Source: Parerythrobacter_A sp963761775
GTDB taxonomy: Bacteria; Pseudomonadota; Alphaproteobacteria; Sphingomonadales; Sphingomonadaceae
NCBI GenBank assembly: GCA_963761775.1
Contig: CAVXIF010000002.1
Coordinates: 139,064 to 203,063 of the forward strand
Direction: 5' to 3'
Length of the DNA: 64,000 bases
The notes below the pieces were generated by a model that did not search any database, had not been told where the DNA came from, and was given only the letters and a program-made list of their open reading frames with translations. Each line of letters opens with the position of its first letter. The stretch's first letter is position 1. A program made the position numbers and the translations under genes. Shown here one piece after another: positions 39,218 through 47,300 of this stretch.

Positions 39218-39838
39218 TCACCCCAGCAGCATCGCATTCATCAGGCGGCCGGGGATGGCGAAGGAGGCGATACCGGGGATCATCAGCGCGAACAGATAGG
39301 TGCTGACCAGGTGCCGCTTGTGCGCCGCGATATCGCCGCGCCGCGCCGTCGCCACCACTTTCCATGCGGCGTGAAAGGTAATCGGCACGAAGATGTGGAT
39401 CGGGCTGAACCCGCCATTGGTCTTGATGAAGATGGCGGACGTGGCCGTCACCAGCATCAGCACCAGCCACACCTTGCCCAGCTGCTTGTGCCGAGCGGTG
39501 CCCTTCTTCGCCAGCAGCAGATAACCGCCCAGCGGCACGGCGGGCAGGACGGCGGCGACATGGATCCATACCGGCAGCTTGGCATAGGCGGACAAGTCGG
39601 CGACTTGCCCCATCGCCGCGCGGGCCAGTGCATAGAGGCACACGAAGGTCATGGTGAAGCAGGCGAGGCTGACGATGGTGCGTGTGACCGGCGTCATCAG
39701 ATAATCCGAAGCTTTGGGCACGCGCTTGGCCTTTGCCTTGCGGGCGATGAAGGGCAGGACGGCAAGGCGGCTCGTCATGCTGCGCGGGGTGGCGGTGGCG
39801 CCGGTGTTCAGGGTGGCGTTCAGGGTGGCGGTGGTCAT
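39218..39838 (-). CDS. DUF2306 four-helix membrane protein, LytTR-module copy 1
   Basis: 206 aa from ATG 39838. A Thr/Ala-rich N-terminus is followed by hydrophobic segments at about 54-78, 91-113, 124-143 and 160-195. The DUF2306 core is WIHVAAVLPAVPLGGYLLL, KKGTARHKQLGKVWLVLML, and a C-terminal HLVSTYLFALMIPGIASF with conserved His. The gene is divergent from a membrane LytTR regulator (186 bp apart), and the same pairing recurs at 44.4-45.9 kb with a clear paralogue. It is probably the membrane target or partner of that regulator. Biochemical function unknown. Confidence 0.78.
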   Translation of the reverse strand: MTTATLNATLNTGATATPRSMTSRLAVLPFIARKAKAKRVPKASDYLMTPVTRTIVSLACFTMTFVCLYALARAAMGQVADLSAYAKLPVWIHVAAVLPAVPLGGYLLLAKKGTARHKQLGKVWLVLMLVTATSAIFIKTNGGFSPIHIFVPITFHAAWKVVATARRGDIAAHKRHLVSTYLFALMIPGIASFAIPGRLMNAMLLG

Positions 39839-40023
39839 GGTTGTGTTCCTCGGCTGGACGCGGTGGTCGGTTGCGTTGCTGTGCCCCTTCTGCCCCATGC
39901 CCGTCCGCTCGCAACCGGACCTTCGCGGAACGCGCGTCGCCTTTCGTGACCGGTCGCAAACCGCCGGGAAATGTGCCGCCTGCCACTTCACGAAGCGCGA
40001 ATTGTCAGTAGGATGCGCGGGCT

Positions 40024-40848
40024 ATGGGTGCTCGGGAGAACAGGTCAGGCAGCGAAGCGACGCCACGCGCGCAGCTCGCACGGCGCGTGCTGGTCGATCT
40101 GACGGTGATGACCGTGATCGGCCTCGTGCTGGCTGTGGTCGGGCCGTTCGGCACCTATGCGCTGCCGCTGGCGGCGCGGATCGTAGGCTGGTTGGCGATG
40201 TGCTGGCTGGGCTATGCGATCTATCGTCCGATGGGTTTCTTCGTAAACCGTTTGCACGACGCGCTTGCCCTGCCGCGCCCCGCATTATGGGCGGCGGCGT
40301 GCGTGGTTGCGACAGTGCCGATGGCGACGCTGCTGTACCTGCTCGACCGTCTGCCCGCGCCGCCTGCATGGCCCACGCTGGAGCTGGCGGCAGGGTATTA
40401 CATCAACGTGCTGGTGATCGGCGGCGGGATTACCGCGATCATGCAGCTGCTGGGGCGCAATCGCGGTGTGGCGAGCGAGGCTCCGGCGGCAGTCGAAGAA
40501 GCAGTGCCTGTATCGATCCCGGAACCGGAACCGCCCGCCGCGCTTTTCCTCGACCGCCTGCCGCCCGCGCTGGGCACCGATCTGCTCGCGCTGGAAATGG
40601 AGGACCACTACGTCCGCGCCCATACCGCCGCCGGATCGGATCTGGTGCTGATGCGGATGCGCGATGCAGTGGCGGAGCTGGACGGGCTGGACGGTGCGCA
40701 AGTCCACCGCAGCTGGTGGGTGGCGCGCGATGCGGTTGTGGGCACCCGCCGCGACGGGCGCAATGTGCGCCTGCGATTGGCGGGCGGGCTGGAAGCACCC
40801 GTGGCGCGCGGCAATGTTGCGGAGCTGAAGGAACGCGGCTGGCTGTGA
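40024..40848 (+). CDS. Membrane-bound LytTR-domain transcription regulator, copy 1
   Basis: 274 aa. Four hydrophobic segments cover about residues 23-45, 55-75, 90-110 and 120-140. A Pro/Glu linker (about 150-170) leads to a C-terminal LytTR DNA-binding domain, about 175-274. Its conserved motifs are LLALEMEDHYVRAHT, QVHRSWWVARDAV and RRDGRNVRLRLAGG. It has no receiver domain, so the signal is presumably sensed in the membrane. It is divergent from DUF2306 copy 1. The 186-bp gap contains three copies of CGCAACCG-like words (39869-39876 inverted, 39910-39917, 39955-39963), possible binding sites. Confidence 0.85.
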   Translation: MGARENRSGSEATPRAQLARRVLVDLTVMTVIGLVLAVVGPFGTYALPLAARIVGWLAMCWLGYAIYRPMGFFVNRLHDALALPRPALWAAACVVATVPMATLLYLLDRLPAPPAWPTLELAAGYYINVLVIGGGITAIMQLLGRNRGVASEAPAAVEEAVPVSIPEPEPPAALFLDRLPPALGTDLLALEMEDHYVRAHTAAGSDLVLMRMRDAVAELDGLDGAQVHRSWWVARDAVVGTRRDGRNVRLRLAGGLEAPVARGNVAELKERGWL

Positions 40849-40855
40849 CGTGAAA

Positions 40856-40888
40856 AACCCCTCCGCAGCATGGCTGCGAAGGGGTTTT
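40856..40888. terminator. Bidirectional terminator between LytTR copy 1 and ahpF
   Basis: AACCCCTCCGCAG (40856-40868) pairs with CTGCGAAGGGGTT (40874-40886) with one mismatch around a 5-base loop. It is bordered by A and T runs, suiting transcripts from both sides. Confidence 0.85.
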
Positions 40889-40919
40889 GTTACAATTCAG
40901 GCAATTGCCGCGTCGGCAA

Positions 40920-42509
40920 CTAAGCGGCCTGTGCGATTTCCTCGACCGGTTCGTTGCGGATGAGATAGTCGAACGCGCCGAGACCCGCGCTGGCGCCCTG
41001 GCCCATCGCCACCACGATTTGCTTGTCCGGCACGATGGTGTTGTCGCCTGCCGCGTAGATACCCGGCAGGTTGGTCGCGCCATGTTCGTCGACAATGATC
41101 TCGCCGTGCTTCGACAGATCGATCCCGCTGTCGGCAAGCCATTCGGTGTTGGGCACCAGGCCGATCTGGATGAACACGCCTTGCAGTTCGATGGTGCGCG
41201 TGTCGCCGCTGTCGCGGTCCTTCACTTCCAGACCGTTCACCCGCGACCCGTCGCCGGTAATTGCGGTCGTCTGGCCGCTGGTCACGATGTCGACATTGTC
41301 GAGCGAGCGCAGCTTGCGTTGCAGAACCTCGTCGGCTCGCAGGGTGCTGTCATATTCGATCAGCGTGACGTGGCCGACGATCTTGGCAAGATCGATTGCG
41401 GCCTCGACGCCGGAATTGCCGCCACCGATCACGGCAATGCGCTTGCCCTTGAACAGCGGACCGTCGCAGTGCGGGCAATAGGCCACGCCCCTGTTGCGGT
41501 ATTCGTCCTCGCCCGGAACACCCAGATTGCGCCAGCGCGCTCCGGTGGACAGGATCAGAGCGCGCGATTTCAGCGTCGCGCCGTTCGCCATCGTGACGCT
41601 GTGCATGCCACCGGCTTCGGATGCCGGCTCCAGCTGCGTGGCGCGCGTCAGGTCGATCAGGTCGATCTCGTTGTCCAGCGTCTGCTTCTTGAGTTCGTCC
41701 GACAGTTTCGGACCTTCGGTATAGGTCGTGCCGGGCAGGTTCTCGACGCCAAGCGTGTCCTGCAACTGCCCGCCGAACCGTTCTGCCGCGATGCCGGTGC
41801 GAAAACCCTTGCGCGCGGTATAGATGCCCGCTGCCGCGCCAGCCGGACCGCCACCGATGATCAGCACTTCGAACGGCTCTTTTGCGGACAGCTTGGCCGC
41901 CGCTTTCTCGTCCGCACCACCATCGAGGCGGCTTAGTATTTCGGCCAGTTCCATCTTGCCGTTATAGAAGCTCTCGCCGTTCAGGAAGGTCGCGGGAACG
42001 GCCAGCACGCTGCGCTCTTCCACTTCGTCCTTGAACGCGCCGCCTTCGATCAGCGTCGCAGTGATGCGCGGGTTTTCCAGCGCCATCAGCGTCAGCGCCT
42101 GCACCACGTCGGGGCAGTTGTGGCACGACAGCGAGAAAAACATCTCGAAATCGTAATCGCCATCCAGCGCACGGACCTGTTCGATCAGGTCGGCATCGAC
42201 CTTGGGCGGATGACCACCGGCCCACAACAGGGCCAGAACAAGCGAGGTAAATTCATGCCCCAGCGGCACGCCTGCGAAGGTGACGAACCTTTCAGGATCG
42301 CTGGCACGCCTGATTTGGAAACTGGGCTTGCGTGTCGCATCGCCATCGAAACTGGCGTCGAGCAGGTCGTGCATATCCGCCAGCTCGGTCAGCAATTCGC
42401 GCATCTGGTCCGACACCTTGCCTTCGCCCAGCGTCGCCACCAGCTGCACCGGTTCGCGCAGGTTGGCGAGATATTGGGTAAGCTGGGTGCGCATCGCGGT
42501 GTCGAGCAT
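40920..42509 (-). CDS. ahpF: Alkyl hydroperoxide reductase subunit F
   Basis: 529 aa, normal. An N-terminal double thioredoxin-like domain has the CHNC redox centre (SLSCHNCPDVVQA, about 130). A thioredoxin-reductase-like part has FAD motif IIGGGPAGAAAGIYTARKG (about 216), the CPHC disulfide (VAYCPHCDGPLFKG, about 340) and NAD motif VIGGGNSGVEAA. It passes electrons from NADH to AhpC. It lies 75 bp downstream of ahpC in the same operon, with a GC-rich hairpin between. Start ATG 42509 (MLDTAMRTQL) or the inner ATG five codons later. Confidence 0.96.
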   Translation of the reverse strand: MLDTAMRTQLTQYLANLREPVQLVATLGEGKVSDQMRELLTELADMHDLLDASFDGDATRKPSFQIRRASDPERFVTFAGVPLGHEFTSLVLALLWAGGHPPKVDADLIEQVRALDGDYDFEMFFSLSCHNCPDVVQALTLMALENPRITATLIEGGAFKDEVEERSVLAVPATFLNGESFYNGKMELAEILSRLDGGADEKAAAKLSAKEPFEVLIIGGGPAGAAAGIYTARKGFRTGIAAERFGGQLQDTLGVENLPGTTYTEGPKLSDELKKQTLDNEIDLIDLTRATQLEPASEAGGMHSVTMANGATLKSRALILSTGARWRNLGVPGEDEYRNRGVAYCPHCDGPLFKGKRIAVIGGGNSGVEAAIDLAKIVGHVTLIEYDSTLRADEVLQRKLRSLDNVDIVTSGQTTAITGDGSRVNGLEVKDRDSGDTRTIELQGVFIQIGLVPNTEWLADSGIDLSKHGEIIVDEHGATNLPGIYAAGDNTIVPDKQIVVAMGQGASAGLGAFDYLIRNEPVEEIAQAA

Positions 42510-42541
42510 GGCGGGTGTCCTGTTTGGTTATCGGTGGAGCG

Positions 42542-42569
42542 CGGCGCGCGGCCCCATTGCCGCGCGCCG
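42542..42569 (-). promoter_or_regulatory. Intercistronic hairpin between ahpC and ahpF
   Basis: A perfect 10-bp inverted repeat, CGGCGCGCGG and CCGCGCGCCG, surrounds an 8-base loop. There is no U-tract, so it is more likely an mRNA stabiliser or partial attenuator lowering ahpF relative to ahpC than a full terminator. Confidence 0.55.
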
Positions 42570-42584
42570 TTCATCTAAAAGGCG

Positions 42585-43151
42585 TCAGATCTTGCCGACG
42601 AGGTCGAGCGAGGGTGCGAGCGTGTCGCCGCCCTCTTCCCATGCCGCCGGGCAAACCTGGCCGGGATTGTCGCGCACATATTGCGCGGCCTTGATCTTGC
42701 GCAGCAATTCGCTGGCATTGCGGCCCACGCCTTCACAGGTGATTTCCATCAGCTGGATCACGCCATCGGGATCGACCACGAAGGTGGCACGGTCGGCCAG
42801 GCCCATCTCTTCGCGCAGGACGCCGAACTGCTTGGACAGCGTGTGCAGCTGGTCACCCAGGAACGCGAAGTCGATCGTGCCGATCTTTTCGGACGTATCG
42901 TGCCATGCCTTGTGGCTGAAATGCGTATCGGTCGAAACGCCGAACACTTCCACGCCCATCTTCTGGAACGTGTCGTACTGTTTGCCCATGTCTTCCAGCT
43001 CGGTCGGGCAGACAAAGGTCCAGTCGGCGGGATAGAAGAAGAAAACGGCCCATTTGCCCTCGATGTCCTTTTCAGTGACGTCGAAGAAGTCCTTGCCCGC
43101 CTGGAAAGCGGTGGCCGTGAAAGGCTGAATTGTCGAACCGATAATACCCAT
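42585..43151 (-). CDS. ahpC: Alkyl hydroperoxide reductase subunit C (2-Cys peroxiredoxin)
   Basis: 188 aa from ATG 43151 (MGIIGSTIQPF). The peroxidatic cysteine is in FYPADWTFVCPTELEDM (C about 47), the resolving cysteine in NPGQVCPAAW near the C-terminus. It reduces hydrogen peroxide and organic peroxides, recycled by AhpF. The open frame extends upstream without family similarity. It is divergent from the nitronate monooxygenase; the 278-bp gap has no clear OxyR box that I can assign, although oxidative induction is expected. Confidence 0.96.
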   Translation of the reverse strand: MGIIGSTIQPFTATAFQAGKDFFDVTEKDIEGKWAVFFFYPADWTFVCPTELEDMGKQYDTFQKMGVEVFGVSTDTHFSHKAWHDTSEKIGTIDFAFLGDQLHTLSKQFGVLREEMGLADRATFVVDPDGVIQLMEITCEGVGRNASELLRKIKAAQYVRDNPGQVCPAAWEEGGDTLAPSLDLVGKI

Positions 43152-43429
43152 GATGAAAAGTGTCCTTGTTTGTGGTTGAAGGCGGTTGGTGAAACATATC
43201 GCCGTGGCGGTTGCCCGCGGCGGACGTCTTATCGTTGAAAACTGCCCGAACCATCGCTCGTTCCAAAAACCATCTAGGCGGTGACGTAATGCGGGTAAAT
43301 CGATTAAAAGTGCGGACAGTAATCGGATGAAACGATATACGGTGTTGTCCGCCCAGCTTTGTATCCGGGCCGTTTGACCCGTGGCGGGTGGCGGCATAGG
43401 TGGCGCTGGCAATCTCTGCCGGAGCCGAA

Positions 43430-44449
43430 ATGACCCTTGATACTGCAACCCCCAAAACGCGCGCTCTGATGGCGCGCGGCATCGATTTCCTCGGCAGCGA
43501 AACCGCGATCCTGTGCGGCGCGATGAGCTGGGTGTCGGAACGCAATCTGGTTTCGGCAATCAGCGACGCGGGCGGCTTCGGCGTCATTGCCTGCGGGGCG
43601 ATGACGCCCGACCTGCTCGATGCCGAAATCGCCGCGACCAAGGCGATGACCGACAAGCCGTTCGGCGTGAACCTTATCACCATGCACCCCGATCTGACCG
43701 ACCTCATCGCGGTGTGCGCGAAGCATGGCGTAACGCATGTGGTGCTGGCGGGCGGCATCCCGCCCAAGGGCAGCGTGGAGGCGATCAAGGCGGGCGGGGC
43801 GAAGGTCATCGTCTTCGCGCCGACACTGGCGCTGGCAAAGAAGCTGCTCCGTTCAGGCGGCGATGCGCTGGTGATCGAGGGGATGGAGGCGGGTGGCCAT
43901 ATCGGCCCCGTCAGCACCAGCGTGCTGGCGCAGGAATTCCTGCCCGAACTGGCCGAGGACCACCTCGTTTTCGTCGCAGGCGGCATCGGGCGGGGCGAGG
44001 CGATTGCAGGCTATCTGGAAATGGGCGCGGTCGGCGTGCAGCTGGGCACCCGCTTCGCCTGCGCCACCGAAAGCGTCGCGCACGAGAACTTCAAGAAAGC
44101 CTTCTTCCGCGCCAATGCCCGCGACGCCGTGGCCAGCGTCCAAGTCGATGCCCGCCTGCCCGTCATCCCCGTGCGCGCCCTGAAGAACAAGGGCACCGAA
44201 GCGTTCACCGGCAAGCAGCGCGAAGTGGCGGGCCTGCTGGATACCGAAGGGCTGGAAATGCTTGAGGCACAGCTCCAGATCGAACACTACTGGGCCGGCG
44301 CCCTGCGCCGCGCGGTGGTGGACGGCGACGTGGAAAACGGCAGCCTGATGGCCGGCCAGAGCGTCGGCATGGTGAAGCGCGAGGAACCGGCAGCGGAGAT
44401 CGTCGCGTCGCTGATGGCGGAATGCGAAGCGGCACTGGCGCGACGCTAA
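43430..44449 (+). CDS. Nitronate monooxygenase family protein (2-nitropropane dioxygenase-like)
   Basis: 339 aa from ATG 43430. It is an FMN-binding TIM barrel: IDFLGSETAILCGAMSWVSE, SDAGGFGVIACG, VNLITMHPDL, GGDALVIEGMEAGGHIGP with the catalytic His, and VAGGIGRGEAIAGYLEMGAVGVQLGTRF (read in parts). The family oxidises alkyl nitronates; some members are enoyl-reductase-like, and the fabK-type alternative cannot be excluded. The stop overlaps that of the convergent LytTR gene by 4 bp (CTAA). No frameshift. Confidence 0.88.
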   Translation: MTLDTATPKTRALMARGIDFLGSETAILCGAMSWVSERNLVSAISDAGGFGVIACGAMTPDLLDAEIAATKAMTDKPFGVNLITMHPDLTDLIAVCAKHGVTHVVLAGGIPPKGSVEAIKAGGAKVIVFAPTLALAKKLLRSGGDALVIEGMEAGGHIGPVSTSVLAQEFLPELAEDHLVFVAGGIGRGEAIAGYLEMGAVGVQLGTRFACATESVAHENFKKAFFRANARDAVASVQVDARLPVIPVRALKNKGTEAFTGKQREVAGLLDTEGLEMLEAQLQIEHYWAGALRRAVVDGDVENGSLMAGQSVGMVKREEPAAEIVASLMAECEAALARR

Positions 44450-45216
44450 CGCTCCAGCGCCGCCTTCACGGCTGCAACACGCGTGCGGCTTACGGGTGCT
44501 TGCGACCCATTGGACAGCACCGCGCGCATATTGCGGCCTTCGCGATTGAGTGCGGTTAGCGCACCGTGCGCAACCCACCAGCTCCGGTGTGTGCGGAGGC
44601 CTTCTGTTTCGCCTGCTTCTGCGATGGCGTCGACCAGGTTCATCAGTAGCATTTCGCGGGCGTCGGTGCCGATGACGGTGACGTAGTGGTCCTCCACCGC
44701 CAGCGCGAGAATCGGGCCGAAGGCTGGCGGCAGGCGCTGGTGCAGTTTGGTATCGGTCAGGGGTGGGGATGCCTTGGCGGGCGGTTCTTTCGCTACCGGT
44801 CGCGTGGTGTCCCGTCTCGCGCCGAAGGTATAAAGCAGGCCGAACAGCAGGAATATGCCAAGACCCAGCGCGGCGACTTGCGCGAACAGCAGTTGCGATA
44901 CCGCGCCGCCATTGTTTCCGCCGAACACCGCGATCAGCACCACGCCCAGGGCAGCAAGCAACGGCACGGCCAGCAAATATTCCATCGGGAAGGGCAGGCC
45001 GAACCGCATCGCGACAGGGCGCATGACCAGCAGGATCGCCTGCAACACCAGCCACCCCGCCACCATGCCACCGATCCAGTACACGAGACGCAAGCCCAGC
45101 CCCAAGGTATCGGTGCCGAACGGCCCGACCAGCGCCAGCACTACGCCGACGAGCGCCAGCACGCCGATCTCCGCCAGCGCATCGCCGGGCGGCGGCGTGC
45201 CCCGCTGCTCAGCCAC
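44446..45216 (-). CDS. Membrane-bound LytTR-domain transcription regulator, copy 2
   Basis: 256 aa from GTG 45216 (a TTG at 45219 is also possible). Four hydrophobic segments cover about residues 18-36, 42-65, 80-102 and 112-135; a linker follows, then a LytTR domain from about 160 (ILALAVEDHYVTVIGT, LRTHRSWWVAHGAL, LNREGRNMRAVLSNG). The RSWWVA and GRN segments match copy 1 closely. It is divergent from DUF2306 copy 2, repeating the arrangement at 39-41 kb. A perfect palindrome lies in the shared promoter region at 45249-45264. Confidence 0.85.
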   Translation of the reverse strand: MAEQRGTPPPGDALAEIGVLALVGVVLALVGPFGTDTLGLGLRLVYWIGGMVAGWLVLQAILLVMRPVAMRFGLPFPMEYLLAVPLLAALGVVLIAVFGGNNGGAVSQLLFAQVAALGLGIFLLFGLLYTFGARRDTTRPVAKEPPAKASPPLTDTKLHQRLPPAFGPILALAVEDHYVTVIGTDAREMLLMNLVDAIAEAGETEGLRTHRSWWVAHGALTALNREGRNMRAVLSNGSQAPVSRTRVAAVKAALER

Positions 45217-45248
45217 CAACCGTCACCCATGCGCGAACGGGCAAACGG

Positions 45249-45264
45249 GTCAGCGCACGCTGAC
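45249..45264. promoter_or_regulatory. Palindrome between LytTR copy 2 and DUF2306 copy 2
   Basis: GTCAGCG-CA-CGCTGAC is a perfect 7-bp inverted repeat with a 2-bp centre, 33-48 bp upstream of the LytTR start. It is the best operator candidate in the gap. Typical LytTR sites are direct repeats, so the binding protein is uncertain. Confidence 0.4.
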
Positions 45265-45323
45265 TGCGTATTGCCGCACCGGTATGCGCAGGCGCGCTTG
45301 TGGAAGGCGGGGCGGTCGGCATC

Positions 45324-45920
45324 ATGGCGCTGCAGATTATGGCGCAACAACGGGAGCCGCAAGTGGCACTGGAGAGCAAGGAAATCATCGGACGCACTGC
45401 GGAAGACCGGCAGGCGAGGGCTATCAGCGTTGGAATTACCGTCCTTATCACCGTTGTCGTCACTGCGGGAATGACGATCGCGTCGGCGCAAGGCGGCGGG
45501 TTTGCCTCCGATGCGGCTAAGGTAGCGGCGCGCGAGAGTGGCTTCCTCGGCTGGCCCATCATCGTGCATCTCGCCACCGCGATCCCGGCGCTGCTGCTCG
45601 GCCCGGTGGTGTTGTGGCGAAAGAAGGGCGATGCGACGCATCGTTTGCTGGGCCGGTGCTGGGCTGCGCTCATGCTGGCGACGGCGATATCGACGGCCTT
45701 CATCCGGACGCCGGGTGGCGGGATTGCGGGCACGGGGTTCAGTTTCATCCACCTGTTCACGCTGTGGACGTTATTCAGCTTGCCTTACGCCATATGGACG
45801 ATCCGGCGTGGCAATGTGGCGGCACACAAATCGGCAATGACCGGGCTGTATATCGGCCTGTGCCTGGCAGGTGCGTTCACATTCATTCCGGGGCGGGTGC
45901 TGGGCAATCTGGTGTTCTGA
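45324..45920 (+). CDS. DUF2306 four-helix membrane protein, LytTR-module copy 2
   Basis: 198 aa from ATG 45324; the inner ATG 45339 or GTG 45300 are alternatives. Hydrophobic segments lie at about 36-56, 74-98, 113-130 and 140-195. IIVHLATAIPALLLGPVVLW and KKGDATHRLLGRCWAALMLAT align with WIHVAAVLPAVPLGGYLLL and KKGTARHKQLGKVWLVLMLVT of copy 1, and both end in a GRxxN C-terminus. It is divergent from LytTR copy 2. The pair of paralogous modules implies duplication of a two-gene unit. Confidence 0.78.
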   Translation: MALQIMAQQREPQVALESKEIIGRTAEDRQARAISVGITVLITVVVTAGMTIASAQGGGFASDAAKVAARESGFLGWPIIVHLATAIPALLLGPVVLWRKKGDATHRLLGRCWAALMLATAISTAFIRTPGGGIAGTGFSFIHLFTLWTLFSLPYAIWTIRRGNVAAHKSAMTGLYIGLCLAGAFTFIPGRVLGNLVF

Positions 45921-45996
45921 CCTTCCTCTCGTGACATCGGTGCCAAGGCGCGGCATGATCGCGGCGCAAAAGACACCATACGCGGGAGAAACGATC

Positions 45997-46914
45997 ATGT
46001 GCGACGAAACCAGGCTGGCGGAATGGGCCAAGCAACAGATCGACCGGCGCGCCTTTACCAGGCTGGGCGCGATGGCGGCCGGCGGGGCGGCGCTGACGGC
46101 GTGCGCGCCTGCGGGAATGGGCGGCGACACCGCGACTGCCGATGCCGCGCCCGATGCGATGGCCACGCTGCCTGCAATGGCGGAACGCAGCGTCAGCTTC
46201 GCCACGCCCGACGGCACGATGGACGCCTTCTTCGTGACCCCCGTTTCCGGCCCTGCGCCCGCCGTGATCCTGTGGCCCGATATCGCGGGCCTGCGCGAAG
46301 CGAAGCGCGAGATGGCGCGCGGGCTGGCGGGGCAGGGCTATGCCGTGCTGGCCGTCAATCCCTATTACCGCGACGTGGCGGGCGAGCAGTTCGCCGATTT
46401 CGCCGCCTTTATCGCCGCCAAGGGCTTCGGCAGGGTCAAGCCGTGGCGCGATAAGCTCAGCTCCGACGCCGTTGGACGCGATGCCAAGGCGGCGGTCGCG
46501 TGGCTCGACGCGCAGGACGAAGTCGATACCACGCGCGGCATCGGGGCCGAGGGGTATTGCATGGGCGGCCCCTTCACCGTCTATTCCGCCCACGCCGTAC
46601 CCGACCGGATCAAGGCCGCCGCCAGTTTCCACGGTGGCGGACTGGTGCGCGACGACGACCAGAGCCCGCATCGCCTGCTGGCCGACAGCACGGCGGGCTA
46701 TCTGTTCGCCATCGCGCAGGACGACGATGCCGAGGCGCCCGACGACAAGACTGCCCTGCGCACCGCGCTGGACGCGGCGAACCGCGACGGCAAGGTCGAG
46801 GTGTATGCGGGCGACCACGGCTGGACCGTGCCCGATAGTCCGGCTTATGCCGAAGCAGCGGCGAGGCGCGCCTATGCCGACAAGATGGCGCTGTATTCGG
46901 CGGCACTGGGATAG
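45997..46914 (+). CDS. Dienelactone hydrolase family protein with Tat-like lipoprotein signal
   Basis: 305 aa. Residues about 17-36 (DRRAFTRLGAMAAGGAALTAC) hold a twin-arginine motif and a lipobox LTAC, suggesting export folded and lipidation. The alpha/beta hydrolase core has the nucleophile in GYCMGGPF (Cys as in true dienelactone hydrolases), Asp in YLFAIAQDDD-like position and His in VYAGDHGWTVPD. The family hydrolyses dienelactones or other esters. A periplasmic or surface location is unusual for it. It lies 6 bp upstream of the DUF1428 gene, likely co-transcribed. Confidence 0.82.
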   Translation: MCDETRLAEWAKQQIDRRAFTRLGAMAAGGAALTACAPAGMGGDTATADAAPDAMATLPAMAERSVSFATPDGTMDAFFVTPVSGPAPAVILWPDIAGLREAKREMARGLAGQGYAVLAVNPYYRDVAGEQFADFAAFIAAKGFGRVKPWRDKLSSDAVGRDAKAAVAWLDAQDEVDTTRGIGAEGYCMGGPFTVYSAHAVPDRIKAAASFHGGGLVRDDDQSPHRLLADSTAGYLFAIAQDDDAEAPDDKTALRTALDAANRDGKVEVYAGDHGWTVPDSPAYAEAAARRAYADKMALYSAALG

Positions 46915-46920
46915 GCGAAC

Positions 46921-47292
46921 ATGGCCGATACCGACGGTTACTCCGATTGCTCCATCTGCGCCGTGCCCACGGCCAACAAGGACGCCTATCGCAAACACGC
47001 CGCCGAGGCCGCGCCGCTGTTCATGGAACAGGGCGCAATGAGCCTCGTCGAATATTGGGGCGACGATATTCCCGAAGGCAAGGTCAACTCGCTGCACACC
47101 GCCGTTGCGCGCAAGCCGGACGAGACGGTGGTGGTCTCCACCATCCGCTGGCCATCGAAGGCGGTGCGCGATGCGGCGTGGGCGGTGCTGATGGATGACG
47201 CGCGGCTGACAGCGATCGGGATGCCTTTCGACGGCAGCCGCATGATCTTCGGCGGGTTCGACGTGCTGGTGGAGGCGTCCGCTTCCTCCTGA
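46921..47292 (+). CDS. DUF1428 family protein
   Basis: 123 aa, usual length. GYSDCSICAVPTANKDAYRKHAAEAAPLF and EYWGDDIPEGKVNSLHTAV are family segments; the C-terminus has MPFDGSRMIFGGFDVLVE. It is a small ferredoxin-like (dimeric alpha-beta barrel) fold protein of unknown function. It is linked to the dienelactone hydrolase gene with a 6-bp gap and convergent to the DEAD-box gene. Confidence 0.88.
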   Translation: MADTDGYSDCSICAVPTANKDAYRKHAAEAAPLFMEQGAMSLVEYWGDDIPEGKVNSLHTAVARKPDETVVVSTIRWPSKAVRDAAWAVLMDDARLTAIGMPFDGSRMIFGGFDVLVEASASS

Positions 47293-47300
47293 CGCCGGGT

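Noticed and set aside
43152..43429. OxyR binding site upstream of ahpC
   Set aside because: AT-rich words such as ATCGATTAAAAG occur, but I could not match the ATAG-N7-CTAT pattern reliably.
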